DNA of 64,000 bases from Sacculina carcini (GCA_916048095.2 OU696584.1:1230001-1294000); one strand, 5' to 3'. Positions 44,982-57,670 are shown, counted from the stretch's first letter. Notes: a model not told the origin generated them from the letters alone. A program made the numbers and translations.

Positions 44982-46340
44982 TGGAGTGCTTGTTTTGATG
45001 TTTGTTTAAGCGTTATGTTCTCACAGATGAAAAAAATTGTGCCTAACATTGCATCGCTATAATTATTCTTCGAGAGGCATTATATTCGTCAATTACATAC
45101 ATATATATATATATAGGCGAACAAATTACATCATAGTTTGCTTGTTTTGCATTTTGTCATTGATGGAAAATATGTTTCGAATAAAAGCATATATTTGTCG
45201 CATGTGTGTTTGGCGCGGAATTCAAGTGAACATACAACTATTGAAGGAACATATTTATCTTGGCTCGATAACAATATACAATACGTGCCTTGTTCTAATT
45301 TACGCTCATTCATAATTGAATGGTGGAAAGTTTCATGAGATGAATTGTATATTATAGCGGTGCCTCTGTCATGAATATATTGTGCTGGACGGTAGCATTA
45401 AGCGGGTATATTGCCTCTTAACTTGACTATGAACCAATTAGCTCACTCATCTTTATATTGTGGATATATTCTGTATAAATTGTTGATAAAAAATGTCAAA
45501 AGACTCAAATACTTCTTAAAGACAGCATCAACTGGACTCAGAAGCTTAGTTTAGATCTCGCAGAGAATTTCAGAAGCTAGATTGTAATTTTATGCATTTT
45601 GAAATTATTGATATTTTTAAAGGTCACGTTTTGTTTGATAAAAAATGTCATTCAAGCTGGTGGATATATGACTGAAAATTTTGTTGGGACAAAAGAGAAC
45701 ATTTTGATTGGCAACGGTTTGTCAGAACTGCATCACTCATTCTGTCCAGCAAAATCAAGCTAGGAGCTCAATGAATATGTTAATTCTAAAATTGTATTTC
45801 TAGCTCAGTTATTTATTTTAATACAGCACCAAAAACCACCCAAAAACAGTGTACATGCGTATCATTCACTAGGTATTGGCTTGTTATGGTATATGGTGTA
45901 AACATTCACTAGGTAATGGCCTGTTATGGCTGTGCAAATTAAACATTTGTCTTGATTAAGCCACACACACACGCACATTTTGAGATGAATGCATTCTATA
46001 TTATTTTTTCATATTTGAATTTCAATATTTTGTTTTTGTTTTATCCTGAATGAGTGAATTCGAATTTGAATTCCTGCTTTTCCACTCGAATTTGTAAGAG
46101 AAGTAGAATCGTTGATTACCACTTCGTTTTGGAATCTGTTGCATTATATACTAATTTACTTATAATAACTCACTCATCAGTCTTCTTATATTTCGGTCCT
46201 CTTCACTTTATCTTCCACATCTTCTGCCAGGCATGGTCATCTCTTCAGCTCTCACGCTCTCAACCAATCAATATGATCTGCAATGTGATCAGTTTTTTGC
46301 TCATTGCTCTTCGCTTGAACGGCTTTTACCCTGTTTATAT
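44360..46340. other. AT-rich stretch, no recognisable gene
   Basis: Holds (TA)n runs at 44945-44978 and 45101-45118, CA tracts at 44553-44605 and a 33-bp direct repeat (attcactaggtattggcttg) at about 45866 and 45904. A patch at 44697-44780 (SPSPYATLSDRIMSPMAS) has coding-like composition without other support. Confidence 0.5.
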
Positions 46341-46344
46341 TGTT

Positions 46345-47178
46345 TATACTTCTTCCTTCACTTCTTCCTTCACTTCTTCTTTCACTTCTCCTTCACTTCT
46401 TCCTTCACTTCTTCCTTCAATTCTTCCTTCACTTCTTCATTCACTTCTTCTTCACTTCTTCCTTCACTTCTTCCTTCACTTCTTCCTTCACTTCTTCCTT
46501 CAATTCTTCCTTCACTTCTTCATTCACTTCTTCTTCACTTCTTCCTTCACTTCTTCCTTCACTTCTTCCTTCACTTCTTCCTTCACTTCTTCCTTCACTT
46601 CTTCCTTCACTTCTTCCTTCACTCCTTCCTTCACTGCTTCCTTCACTTCTTCCTTCACTTCTTCCTTCACTTCTTCCTTCACTTCTTCCTTCACTTCTTC
46701 CTTCACTTCTTCCTTCACTTCTTCCTTCACTTCTTCCTTCACATCTTCCTTCACTTTTTCCTTCACTTTTTCCTTCACTTCTTCCTTCACTTCTTCCTTC
46801 ACTTCTTCCTTCACTTCTTCCTTCACTGCTTCCTTCACTTCTTCCTTCACTTCTTCCTTCACTTCTTCCTTCACTTCTTCCTTCAATTCTTCCTTCACTT
46901 CTTCATTCACTTCTTCTTCACTTCTTCCTTCACTTCTTCCTTCACTTCTTCCTTCACTTCTTCCTTCACTTCTTCCTTCACTTCTTCCTTCACTTCTTCC
47001 TTCACTTCTTCCTTCACTTCTTCCTTCACTTCTTCCTTCACTTCTTCCTTCACTTCTTCCTTCACTTTTTCCTTCACTTCTTCCTTCACTTCTTCCTTCA
47101 CTTCTTCCTTCACTTCTTCCTTCACTGCTTCCTTCACTTCTTCCTTCACTTCTTCCTTCACTTCTTCCTTCACTCCTT
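46345..47178 (+). repeat. 12-bp minisatellite (CTTCCTTCACTT)n
   Basis: About 70 tandem copies of TTCACTTCTTCC with variants. A longer variant block (ttcaattcttccttcacttc then ttcattcacttcttcttcac) occurs near 46413, 46500 and 46884, showing higher-order duplication. Because the unit is a multiple of three without stop codons, frames on both strands stay open over hundreds of codons; I do not regard them as genes. Confidence 0.95.
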
Positions 47179-47829
47179 TCCGTTCTCCTATTTTCAACTT
47201 GTCTTCTAGTCCTTCCTCACATACTGCCATTCCTTATGCTACGGCATGATTTCACGATTTGCTCTGTTCTTGTCGTGTGTTCAGTGTTGTATTTGTTTTC
47301 TCTCAATCTGCTTTTTTTATGCTCTGTCATTTGTTCTCTATTGAACCTTGTCTGATTATACGTTTCGTCTCCGAACCTTGTGCTTTCAAAACTGCCTAAC
47401 CCGATATTTGTTGAGTTATTCTTTCTACGCTTGTCATTCATAAATCGATGTTTCACCTCTTGTTAACTTGTGATCTATGTTGTCTTATTGTCTTGTCTTT
47501 TCTGCTTGACGAATCTCTCTGGTTTGTATTATCATCTGTATTGAGCTTTGCATGTATTAAGCTTCGCATGTTTCCCCTGGTATTAATGATCGTGTCTTGT
47601 ATGTGCGCTAAATGAAATATACTGTTTTTTATTTGTCTGTTGTTGTTGATAAATTTATTCAGTCAACCATGGTTTGCTCAAGTGTGAGTGTCATATGGTC
47701 GCTTGTTGAGCTTAAACGATGATGTATTTGGTCGTAATTATGCCCTCAAGTAACACGATAACCAGTAAAAGATAACCATATTTTAAAATTCGTGTACACG
47801 ATGAGCAAAGACCGTGTGTGTGTGAAGAA

Positions 47830-49151
47830 AAAATGGCAAAGTAAACAGAAAAATAGGCACAATAAAACGGCAAAATATGTAAATAACTGTAGGAATTTTG
47901 AGTTAGGAGGCGAAACAGAAATAGTCTTCAGTTTTTGCGGTGAAAGTGGTGTGGCAGTTCAAGTGCTTCAAATTCATGTTCAATGTCATTCTGAAAATCA
48001 AAATCATCGGATGTGAGTTCGACAGAGCTCGCTGCAGAAAAACCCTTTTACAACGGCACAAACTACAGACCAGTTCAACAAGCCTGACACCAAAGTCTTT
48101 ATTAAATGTGAGACAAATATTTGTATTGGTTAAATATCTTGAAACATAATAATCAGTGTTTATACACATAACTTTTAACTCAATGTTTTCACAAATTATA
48201 TTGTGTCCACGATCGATTCTACAAACGAAATTGTAGCACATTTATAGTCTGAAAGAAGAGTTGTATCTGATCCAGGCACATGTTCAACATTGTTTCCTTC
48301 AATGACCGTGAAATTATTTTAGTTGCACAAAATTTTCATTTCCCTGGGGTGCATTTTTGGACTTCGCCTATACATTAAGCCCATTTTCATCAGCAACTTC
48401 ATTTATTTTGTCCATGACGGACTCCAGCTCTGGCAATGCGGTCTCCACTCACTTCTGTTCTTCTAGTGATCAAATCACGTGAGACAATATTGAAATCTGT
48501 GCTAATACAAACACAAAGACCTGTTAAATTGACTTTATTGGAAGAGATTTCAAATGTTGACAGCTCGCTTGCTCACACTAGTTCCGCTCATTCAAATATA
48601 CAAACTTCACATGACCAGCGCACCAGCACGACTGAGGGGTCCGGATGTGCTTAATAAGATTAAATTCAGTAAGATCAGATATATAAGCTGGAATTTATTG
48701 AGAGTTCGTTGTTACACACAATATTCTGTCTCTGTCTCTGTCACGTGATCGATTATTTTCCACACATCAGAAATAACGTCAACTATTCTCTGAGTGCAAT
48801 CAAACATACAAACCCGCCCAGACATACACCCGAGATGCGTACCGGTGATAACCGTCAATACAGAATAGTCAATATGTGTCGTACTGTTGTTGTTGTTGTC
48901 ATTTGTTGCACCACATATTTATTTATTGTTAATTGTTGATATTTATTGGGGAGTATAGACGGAGTGTGAAATTACGGAGTGTTATCGGATGATGGCTTAT
49001 TTTTCATATATTATTTTGTTTTCGAACTCTCTTTCTCTCTGGAATTGCTTACTCTTTTATCTCTACAACCTTCGGGCGCTTCCGGTACATGGGGCAACCG
49101 CAGGGTGGTAATGGTGCTTGCACTCTTCTTATACTACTGGACTTGCTTGAA

Positions 49152-49200
<49 letters not shown>

Positions 49201-49430
49201 TATGTATAAACCCCTGTCTCAGTCATGTGAACTCGAAATCAAACCTGGCGGTGTCTCCTCTGACCACATTTTTTCTGTATATTCATTTACTTGAAAGCCT
49301 AATGTATTAATTCATATAATGAACATGGATAACAATCGAAATACTCTTGACGTATGAGCAAAATAAGCAATTATCTGGAGAAACCCTCTAGAAATGGGCA
49401 AATATTGGCATTGATGACTTCCGGTCCTAA
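47830..49430 (+). repeat. Repeat H, copy 2, interrupted by a retroposon
   Basis: Matches 35485-36775 in order. Examples: gtttatacacataacttt (48161), ttgtgtccacgatcgattct (48201), agtgcaatcaaacatacaaa (48793), gatgcgtaccggtgataacc (48834), then, after the insertion, ccctgtctcagtcatgtgaa (49211). An extra 0.2 kb near 47900-48100 is not in copy 1. Confidence 0.7.
48885..49208 (+). mobile_element. TAA-tailed retroposon inserted in repeat H
   Basis: About 320 bp absent from copy 1 of repeat H. It starts (TGT)n, contains cgggcgcttccggtacatgg, ggcaaccgcagggtggtaat and ggtgcttgcactcttcttat, and ends in (AAT)16 or so. Target sequence atatgtcgta is partly repeated after the tail (atatgtataa). It defines one boundary-to-boundary copy of this family. 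Confidence 0.75.
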
Positions 49431-49574
49431 CACATGATCATATTTCATATCTTTTTCCAGACACATACATCTTTCTATACACCTCTGTACCTCTCTGCAC
49501 CTGTCTTCATCTTTCTGAATTTCTCGCAGTCTCTGTCCATCTCCCTGCATCTCTCCACACCTCCCAAGTCGCAC

Positions 49575-49758
49575 AGCTGTCCGGCTGAAGATGTGGTGTG
49601 CAAATGCAGACCGTCTGTTCCCGCTGGTGCCTGGTGCTTCCCCCGCGCCAGCCACGCTCCGCTTTGCATGCATTCCTGCAACGCTAAAGCAAACTACACG
49701 CAGCCGAATGTTTTCGGCAGTCGACCCGGCACAGCGCCATGTCTTCTGCACTGGCACA
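49575..49758 (+). other. Candidate Cys-rich exon of unknown gene
   Basis: GC-rich island after a long pyrimidine-rich tract ending gtcgcacag (49574), with a donor-like CACAAG|gtacat at 49758/49759. The frame SCPAEDVVCKCRPSVPAGAW, CFPRASHAPLCMHSC then FGSRPGTAPCLLHWHK is open and Cys-rich. A second frame (MWCANADRLFPLVPG...) is also open. No family recognised. Confidence 0.25.
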
Positions 49759-50785
49759 AGGTACATGATGTTTACGATGACTCACTGCACATGAGTCTGC
49801 GGTCGAATTCGGTTGAAGCGCCTCTTTCCAATATCGTCAATTATGCGATTTCACAAGTTCCCTCCATTCCAATATTCGGTCAGTGTGTCTTCAAAGTGGG
49901 CATTCTATACACACGCACACACACACACAAACAAACACACACACACATACACACACACACAAGCACACCTAACAAATACGCTGAACACACGTGAAAGCAC
50001 CAGAAAGCATTGGCAAATAATTTGCGAATTCACCAAATAAATAAATGCACTCACAGCTGATCGGCTGATTCTGAGAATATTGTTCCAACAGTGAGACAAA
50101 CAAAGCCCGCTGAGAGGCGCAAGCATGTTGTTGAATGAAGGAATATATCGGCCAACGAAAGTGCATTTTTCTCAAAATTACATTAAAATCGCTAAAAATA
50201 ATGTAAATGATTTGATGTTATTGCATTGTAGGTTCCACCACTCTGATTGAGCGAGAATATTGAGTGTATTAATTGGGCTGTCTAAGCTCTTTTCGTAAAA
50301 TCCTGCAAAAGTATGGGGTTTATATAGTTTGAGTAGTTAAGTTTGATCCGTGCCTAAAAAAATCAATTAAAACATTTGGTCTAAGATGGTCATTATTTGA
50401 ATAAACATGTCATCGTTCAATAAAATGGTCGATTTTTGCGCCATCACTAAAGTGTCCTCTTTTTAGATATTCGGAATGTGGTCACCCAGGTATTAAAAAT
50501 TCACTACAATGGGTGAGCTTAAATTGTTGTGCGATTTGTTTTATGTCGCAAACTTGTCGAGCTCGTCAACCCTGGCGTTCTCGGTTCAATTCCCGTCATG
50601 TGCAATGTTTTTTTATCAAATCATAATCACACTACAATCAACACAACTCCTATCTAGTCCAATTAAGTGTATGATACCAGATATCAGTCACGAGTGACGG
50701 TTTCTAACATCTATGATGTCACGCAGTGAAGAGCTCACATCTGATTCTATATAAGCTCTATCGAAGGATTTCTCCAAATCCAAGT

Positions 50786-51067
50786 GTGTGTGTGTGTGTG
50801 TGTGTTTGTGTGTTGCTATATTGTTATGATCAATTGTGATGTTTGTGTTTGGCATTTTAACACGTACTGTATCAAATGCATCGTTTCCGCACACACACAC
50901 ACACACACACTCACACACACACACACACACTCACACAAACATGAGTGTAATAACACGGCATATTTCACTTCCGTCGCAGGCGCACTGAATTTCAAAACAA
51001 AGCTGATATGAGATTCCAGTACATGACATTTCTTGAACACGAGGTGTCCATTATTTGTGTGTGTGTA

Positions 51068-51146
<79 letters not shown>

Positions 51147-51285
51147 CTGTGCGTGTGTGTACGTTTCTGATACATCACTTGATAACACAGCTCAACACCT
51201 GATACATCACATACACACATACACACTTACACGCGCACATACACGCGCACATACACGCGCACACACACACACACACACACACACA
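50786..51285. repeat. CA/GT microsatellite cluster
   Basis: (GT)n at 50786-50815, (CA)n at 50889-50935, (GT)n at 51056-51145, and CACGCG/CA repeats at 51205-51285. Unique sequence lies between them. Confidence 0.9.
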
Positions 51286-51289
51286 AAAT

Positions 51290-53060
51290 CGTGCAACATA
51301 GCTCAGAAACGCAATGACAATCAGATCTCTCCTTGTAAATACTTCCTTATGGATTATGGATTAAAATTCATCCCAGATATTTTTCGTAAATTTATTATTG
51401 AGTAAGAATATATTTAGATAAATATGTGTGTATGTAGGTATATGTGAGTCTGTGTGTGTGGGTGTTTTATTGTTGTATTATTTTATATATTGTATATATA
51501 ATTGTATTTATAATTATCAGTTGTTGGAAAATCCATTCAGCTCTACTAAAGGCTCAGTCAAAGTTTAGTGAATCTTTAGTCAAAGTTACTCAAGGCTTAC
51601 TCAGACTCGGTGTTAGTGGTACTGAGTGGTACTCTTATGTAATGTAAACCATGACATAATCACAATCATTTATTACGAGAACGAGCAGGCAGCAGTTATC
51701 AATTTTGATTGATCGGAAATGTCAAGTTGAAGTGTATTCACGGAGTCAGCAACAAATTATAATTCAGGGTGGAAAAACGTGAGTTAATTCAGTGATTCTA
51801 TCAAGTAAGAGTAATTTGTCAAATATGTCGCGATTCAGTCATTTTTGAGCACTAGTTGAGTTTTTTTGGCAGGTCAAACTGTAATCAGGAACAACATTCT
51901 CGACGGTGCTTGAAGCAGCTAAAATAATTGAAAATACATTCTAATTATGATTGTGTCAATAAAATTTATTAGCCCACAATTTATTCTTAGTAGACTACAC
52001 ATATTTTTTTAAGATTGATATATAACTATGCGCCAAAATATGCCAAGATACGTCAGGATACGTCAATATATGCCAAGATATGCCAAGATAAGACAAGATA
52101 CGCGCAGATACGCCAGGATACGCCAATATAAGCCAAGATGTAAATATATGCCTTGATATATTGCGACAGCAAATGTCTTGTGTATTATACATACAATTGA
52201 TAGCAAATAAAATTAATTAAAACAAAGATATTTTGCAATCAAGACCTGAAATACCGTGCTAATAATGACAATAACATCAGATAATTATCCCATCAAAAAC
52301 AACTGTCGTGTTTTCATGTTCAGCAATAGAATATTTGAGCTGTGTTGTAACTTGCAGTCCAGCTTGGGTCAATCTGATACACTTAAACACCTCCTGTGCA
52401 CCATTGACACACTGCACAAAGGTCAGGGGGTCTCATGTACATATTGCATTATGCTGAGCTGGTGAAGGTTCAGTTGTGTCTCTTCCAGCAGATTATCAAC
52501 GCACTACGTAGCTGCAGTCATTTTGTATTCCTCCATATCGGCTGTCCTGATGTCAGCAAATGAATCTGTGTTTGTGGCACGAGATGCATGGGTGTGATAA
52601 GCTGAATATTTCTCTTGTTACAGTCGTGTCATCATCTTGCCGGCGTTTTGTATCCAAAAACTGCCCAGAAAAGTGTCAATAGCCCAGATATTGTCTATTT
52701 TCATTCACTTCCTGCTTGTTTCTCCTTCGTGCATAATTGTATGTGTATGCGTGTGCGTGTGTGCGTGTGTGTGTGTGTCCTAGTTTGTTTGTTTGTGTGC
52801 GTGGGTGCATGTGTGTTGTGAATAGCCAAGCCAGTGTACTGACATGAAGATCTATGTTACTACAAACAGCAACACAGCACAAATAAAGCATGTCACACGT
52901 TCATTTAGTTCACAGTAGTACATGATGCACGCATTATTCAACTATTCACTGATTTTTCAGTTGTATATGCTGTCAATGTATTCACAGTTGTCAAAATATA
53001 ACTACAAACCACTGACTATTGTAAATTGTATAAGTAAATTGTAATTGCGCATCTCCGCGA
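51290..53060. other. AT-rich stretch without genes
   Basis: Includes a degenerate 10-bp tandem repeat (acgccaggat, atgccaagat) at 52030-52145 and a GT/GC tract at 52740-52815. No other feature recognised. Confidence 0.55.
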
Positions 53061-53064
53061 ATGT

Positions 53065-53263
53065 AAAAAATTAGAACGCAAGCTGAATGACAACTTTTAT
53101 GTAATTTTACGGTACAAATAGTGAAATGCATACTCTTTTTAAATATTTTAAATAATTCTGTAAGATGCATTGAATTTCCAAAATTCGTTTTAACTTATAA
53201 AAATTATGTATTTTCATCAAACGCTCTCACTGACATTTCAATTGTTTTTGCATATTTATCAGA
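53065..53263 (+). repeat. Direct repeat D, copy 1
   Basis: About 200 bp, roughly 90% identical by eye to 54047-54240: attagaacgcaagctgaatg, gtaattttacggtacaaata, ctctcactgacatttcaatt. Confidence 0.85.
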
Positions 53264-54046
53264 GATATAACAAATATCAAACATTTATTTTATTTTGATG
53301 GTAACCAAATAATCAAAATAGTAATATCAAAATAGACTAGCATAATGAGTTATTTATGTATCTCATATAATGTTATGTGTTTATCTATACAAATAATGTA
53401 TATGATTCCTTATATACGTACGTATGTTTACATATTGTTCATATATCCCGATGGTGTATGAGATATAGGTGCACGTGTTTACACTGCATGTTGCATTGTT
53501 GCATGCCGGAAGGTGTAATGGGAGGTGTAATGGTGTAACGCGATCATTGTTCAATGCCAGCAAGATTAACACAATGCGCAGCCCAGTGTCCATTTACTGT
53601 AAGATTTGTGGGGAAATTTATCGAGCACATTGTTTGCGGAAGTGTGCAATGTTAGCTGCAACGCCCAGCCAGGTGTCCATTTGGACATTTACTGCAACAT
53701 TTCTCATGTATACAACAGTTCCAAGATCAAATTGCTCACATTAAAAACGATACTGTTTCCTCTTAGCTGACAAAATTGTGCGCAAACAATGATTCACACG
53801 TCACTAGACTATAGAAAAATATTCCACAACATTCACTAACCAATAACAACAAATTCACCAAAATTGTGTTTTTATAATATATTGGAGCGATAATAATTAA
53901 TTTTCTATAATATCTGCATCAACGTAATTTGAATTGGTGTATTGTAATTTGTAATTAGTGTAATGTAATTTGTAATTGGTGTTTTATTACGTTTAATGAG
54001 TCTAATATAATTTTTAATTTGTGTCTATTAAAATTAAAAAATTATA

Positions 54047-54240
54047 AAATTAGAACGCAAACTGAATGACAACTTTTATGTAATTTTACGGTACAAATAG
54101 TTTAATGCATACTCCTTCTAAATTATAATTAATCCTGTAAAATGCATTGAATTTCCAAAATTCGTTTTAGCTTATAAGAATTATGTATTTTCATTAAACG
54201 CTCTCACTGACATTTCAATTGTTTTTGCATATTAATCGAA
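54047..54240 (+). repeat. Direct repeat D, copy 2
   Basis: Same orientation as copy 1, about 980 bp downstream. The 0.8 kb between is AT-rich with no ORF, so LTRs of a tiny element or a local duplication are both possible. Confidence 0.85.
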
Positions 54241-54374
54241 TCTTTCTCACATAGCACATATCATACATATCACAATAATTTGTAAGCAGGGTAATGTATT
54301 TTGTAAATGGGGTAATGTAATTTGTTAATTTATTATTAGGATTTGCAGCTGGTACATTGTTGTGAGGAATATTA

Positions 54375-54475
54375 TTATTACTTATTATTAATTACAGGCA
54401 AATCCAGTAGCATGGGAAGAGTGCAATCACTATTACCACCCTAAGGTGGCCCCATGTACCGGAAGCGCCCAAAAA
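54375..54475 (-). repeat. TAA-tailed retroposon 3' end (minus)
   Basis: On the minus strand: gggcgcttccggtacatggg, gccaccttagggtggtaata, gtgattgcactcttcccatg, ctactggatttgcctgtaat, then ATT/AAT repeats. Confidence 0.75.
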
Positions 54476-54627
54476 TTAATTGGTAGATAATTGTCCAAAG
54501 CGCAAGTCTAGAATTTAAATGGACCGCAGGCCGTCAGACATACGACAGATCACAGCATCACTAATATCAACCTATTTATCAAGCTAGAACACAATTAGGC
54601 CACGAAAAAATACAAAAACAAAAATAG

Positions 54628-54740
54628 TGTGTGACACACACACTGACACACACACTGACACACACTGACACACACACTGACACACACTGACACACACACT
54701 GACACACACTGACACACACACAGACACACACACACACACT

Positions 54741-54779
<39 letters not shown>

Positions 54780-55385
54780 ACACACACACTGACACACACT
54801 GACACACACACTGACACAAACTGACACACACTGACACACACACTGACACACACTGACGCACACACTGGCACACACACTGACACACACACTGACACACACA
54901 CTGACACACACCCTGACACACACTGACACACACTGACACACACACAGACACACACACACACACACTGACACACACACTGACACACACTGACACACACTGA
55001 CACACACACACAGACACACACACACACACACTGACACCCACACACACTGACACACACACTGACAAACACTGACAAACTGACACACACATACTGACACACA
55101 CACTGACACACATACTGACACACACTGACACATACACTGACACACACACTGACACACACTGACACACACACTGACACACACACACACTGACACACACACA
55201 CACATTGACACTCACACTGACACACACACTGACACACACTGACACACACTGACACACACTGACACACACACACAGACACACACACACTGACACACACACA
55301 CACACATTGACACACACACTCACACACACACACTCACACACCTTGACACACACACTCACACACACACACACTCACACACAAGAAA
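54628..55385. repeat. (CACACTGACA)n minisatellite
   Basis: About 750 bp of CACACACTGACA units with pure (CA)n patches. It is the reverse-complement class of the array at the HID1 donor (815-1092). The three long Cys/Val-rich minus-strand frames are artefacts. Confidence 0.95.
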
Positions 55386-55611
55386 TACGGGTAGCCAATA
55401 TTGACGTCATGATGAAGACATCGCTGAGAGGAAATTGGTTGGGGGTGAGAGGGTTAGTGGAGAAGATATTAACCATAATATGCGTATACGGAGAGGCAAA
55501 CAGAAGACAACAATTCGGTTATCAATGATTATTTGACTCGCGGGAACTATTATTCGCTGGCAGCAATAAATTGTAGAACGGACTGCATTTGGACAAATCT
55601 AGAATACAAGA

Positions 55612-56012
55612 AGTGTTAAAAGTTAGTGTTAGAAGTTAGTGTTAGAAGTTAGTGTTAGAAGTTAGTGTTAGAAGTTAGCGTTAGAAGTTAGTGTTAAGAG
55701 TTAGTGTTAAGAGTTAGTGTTAGAAATTAGTGTTAGAAGTCAGTGTTAGAAGTTAGTGTTAGAAGTTAGTGTTAGAAGTTAGTGTTAGAAGTTAGTGTTA
55801 GAAGTTAGTGTTAGAAGTCAGTGTTAGAAGTTAGTGTTAGAAGTTAGTGTTAGAAGTTAGTATTAGAAGTGAGTATTAGAAGTTAGTGTTAGAAGTGAGT
55901 GTTAGAAGTTAGTGTTAAAATGTAAGTGTTAGAAGTTAGTGTTAGAAGTCAGTGTTAGATGTTAGTGTTAGAAGTTAGTGTTAGAAGTTAGTGTTAGAAG
56001 TCAGTGTCAAGA
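55612..56012 (+). repeat. 13-bp minisatellite (GTTAGTGTTAGAA)n
   Basis: About 30 copies with rare substitutions (gtcagtgttagaa, gtgagtgttagaa), starting 230 bp after the preceding minisatellite. Confidence 0.95.
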
Positions 56013-56014
56013 GC

Positions 56015-57110
56015 GACTTAAAGATGCATGTATTAATGCTTATACGAGCTATAACTCGCATAATCATTGTGTCATTAGGACTAATATCTTGGATAAAACC
56101 TAACTATGATATATGCGTGAGACAGTACAGTGAATTAAAATATCAGTAAATTGTGAAGTATATTATGCATAATGTATTATAACATACTGCATATTATAGT
56201 GCAAAGTATGGCTGAGAATGTATTGTCTAGATAAGCATAGACATCTAGAAGTCACATTTGTAGTTTATATCTCGTGTATAGGACGGAGTCATGTGAAATC
56301 TCCGGTCGAGATTCAGGTTGGATCGGTGGTAAATTAAGTTGAGTGAACTTGAGTGAAAGGCGAAATACGCTTGAAAGTGGAAGAGGCTTGAGTGTTGAGC
56401 CCGTTTGCCTACGAAACGAGTGCAATAGGAAAAGATAAGCAGTCGATGCTTATGAAGAAAATAAAATCACATAACGTAAGGAAATCACTTTCCACCTCAA
56501 AATGTCAAGATGCTTGAGAAACATAGAACACAAGCAGGGCGGAAAACGATAAATGAACAAAAGGAAAAATGTGACCTTATTCGTCTACCCCAACCATGTT
56601 TTACTCCACTTCCAGTTAATCCGTCATTAAAGAAATTATGGGGTTGTTCCACATCACGTGGGCCAGTGTTTCTTAAACTTAGGTTTCGATCAAGCTTCAG
56701 GGGTTGGGCCAGTCAGTTTCAGGGGTTCGGCTTTTAGGGGTTTGGTTCACTCACTCGTGTGAAAGCACATCTTTTGTTCGTTCAGTGTATTGAACACAGT
56801 GATTTTGTGCACCAGAGGTGTATGGTACAATTTGTGTTCTAATACAGTTTCTTGTAATATACATATGATTTGCATTTTAAAAAAACACTTCTTCTCCACC
56901 CAGGGAGGTTTGGTGGATGCACATATGAAACTTGTAGTTCAGGTTGAGTACCAGCATTAAGTAGGTATTAAGTAGGTATTAAGTTTAAGAAGCATTTACT
57001 CGGCTGAGCATCATAATAATTACAAATCACACATAGAGGTACATAGTCGATACATCTGTGTCTCACTCTCTCACACACGCATACATGAAGATAATTCAAG
57101 ACTTGCTCAA
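56015..57110. other. Unique AT-rich stretch
   Basis: cagtgtttcttaaacttagg (56664) followed by G-rich ggggttgggcca / ggggttcggc repeats resembles a hAT-type MITE end. No gene recognised. Confidence 0.35.
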
Positions 57111-57265
57111 TGTTTCTCGCGACATTGACCTCAATTCTGCATCAACATACACACACACACACATACATACACATTCGCATGCACACACAAAGGTTATACA
57201 GTCTTGTTGATCAAATTAATCTGCAATGATTATGAGATCATAACAGCACCTACTGACCCACTGTT

Positions 57266-57273
57266 AGTGTGTG

Positions 57274-57340
<67 letters not shown>
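57266..57340. repeat. (GT)n microsatellite
   Basis: Nearly pure GT with one TTT interruption. Confidence 0.95.
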
Positions 57341-57341
<1 letters not shown>

Positions 57342-57529
57342 TAGAGCCCTTGTGCTTCCTGTATTGTGAATGCTTATTATTACTTGATGGTTGACCTTCG
57401 TTCTTCTAGTCCGCTGGTCCGTTCACTTTCATTCTCTGATTTCCGACTTCTTAACTAAAAAGAGTCAACTCTTCAATTTCTACAGCATGGCTTATCAATC
57501 CAGTAAATCTAGTTGTTCCTTCAAATTAA

Positions 57530-57670
57530 ATGTCAGTAAGTCACTGGAAACAAAAATAAACGAATTAGGATTGATAAAAATACACGAACGTTTCCCTTTC
57601 TGTCCGACCATAAATTTCCCATTTGACAATCCTTAATTTCCCCACCAATTTGGTATTCCCACTGGTTACG
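57530..57670 (-). repeat. RX repeat, copy 3 (minus)
   Basis: On the minus strand: gggaaatttatggtcggaca, ttcgtttatttttgtttcca, gtgacttactgac. It is more diverged than the other two copies. Confidence 0.6.

Noticed and set aside
46054..47355. 433-codon plus-strand ORF and the (KEEV)n minus-strand ORFs
   Set aside because: They exist because a 12-bp repeat has no stop codon in any frame; the flanks have no gene signals.
50540..50600. tRNA gene or tRNA-derived SINE head (ggttcaattcc B-box-like)
   Set aside because: No matching A box or acceptor stem, and the T-stem does not pair well.
54579..55371. Three minus-strand Cys/Val-rich ORFs of 210-258 codons
   Set aside because: Pure translation of a CACACTGACA minisatellite.
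55612..56012. Telomere-like TTAG repeat
   Set aside because: The unit is GTTAGTGTTAGAA (13 bp), not a telomeric hexamer or pentamer, and it is internal.
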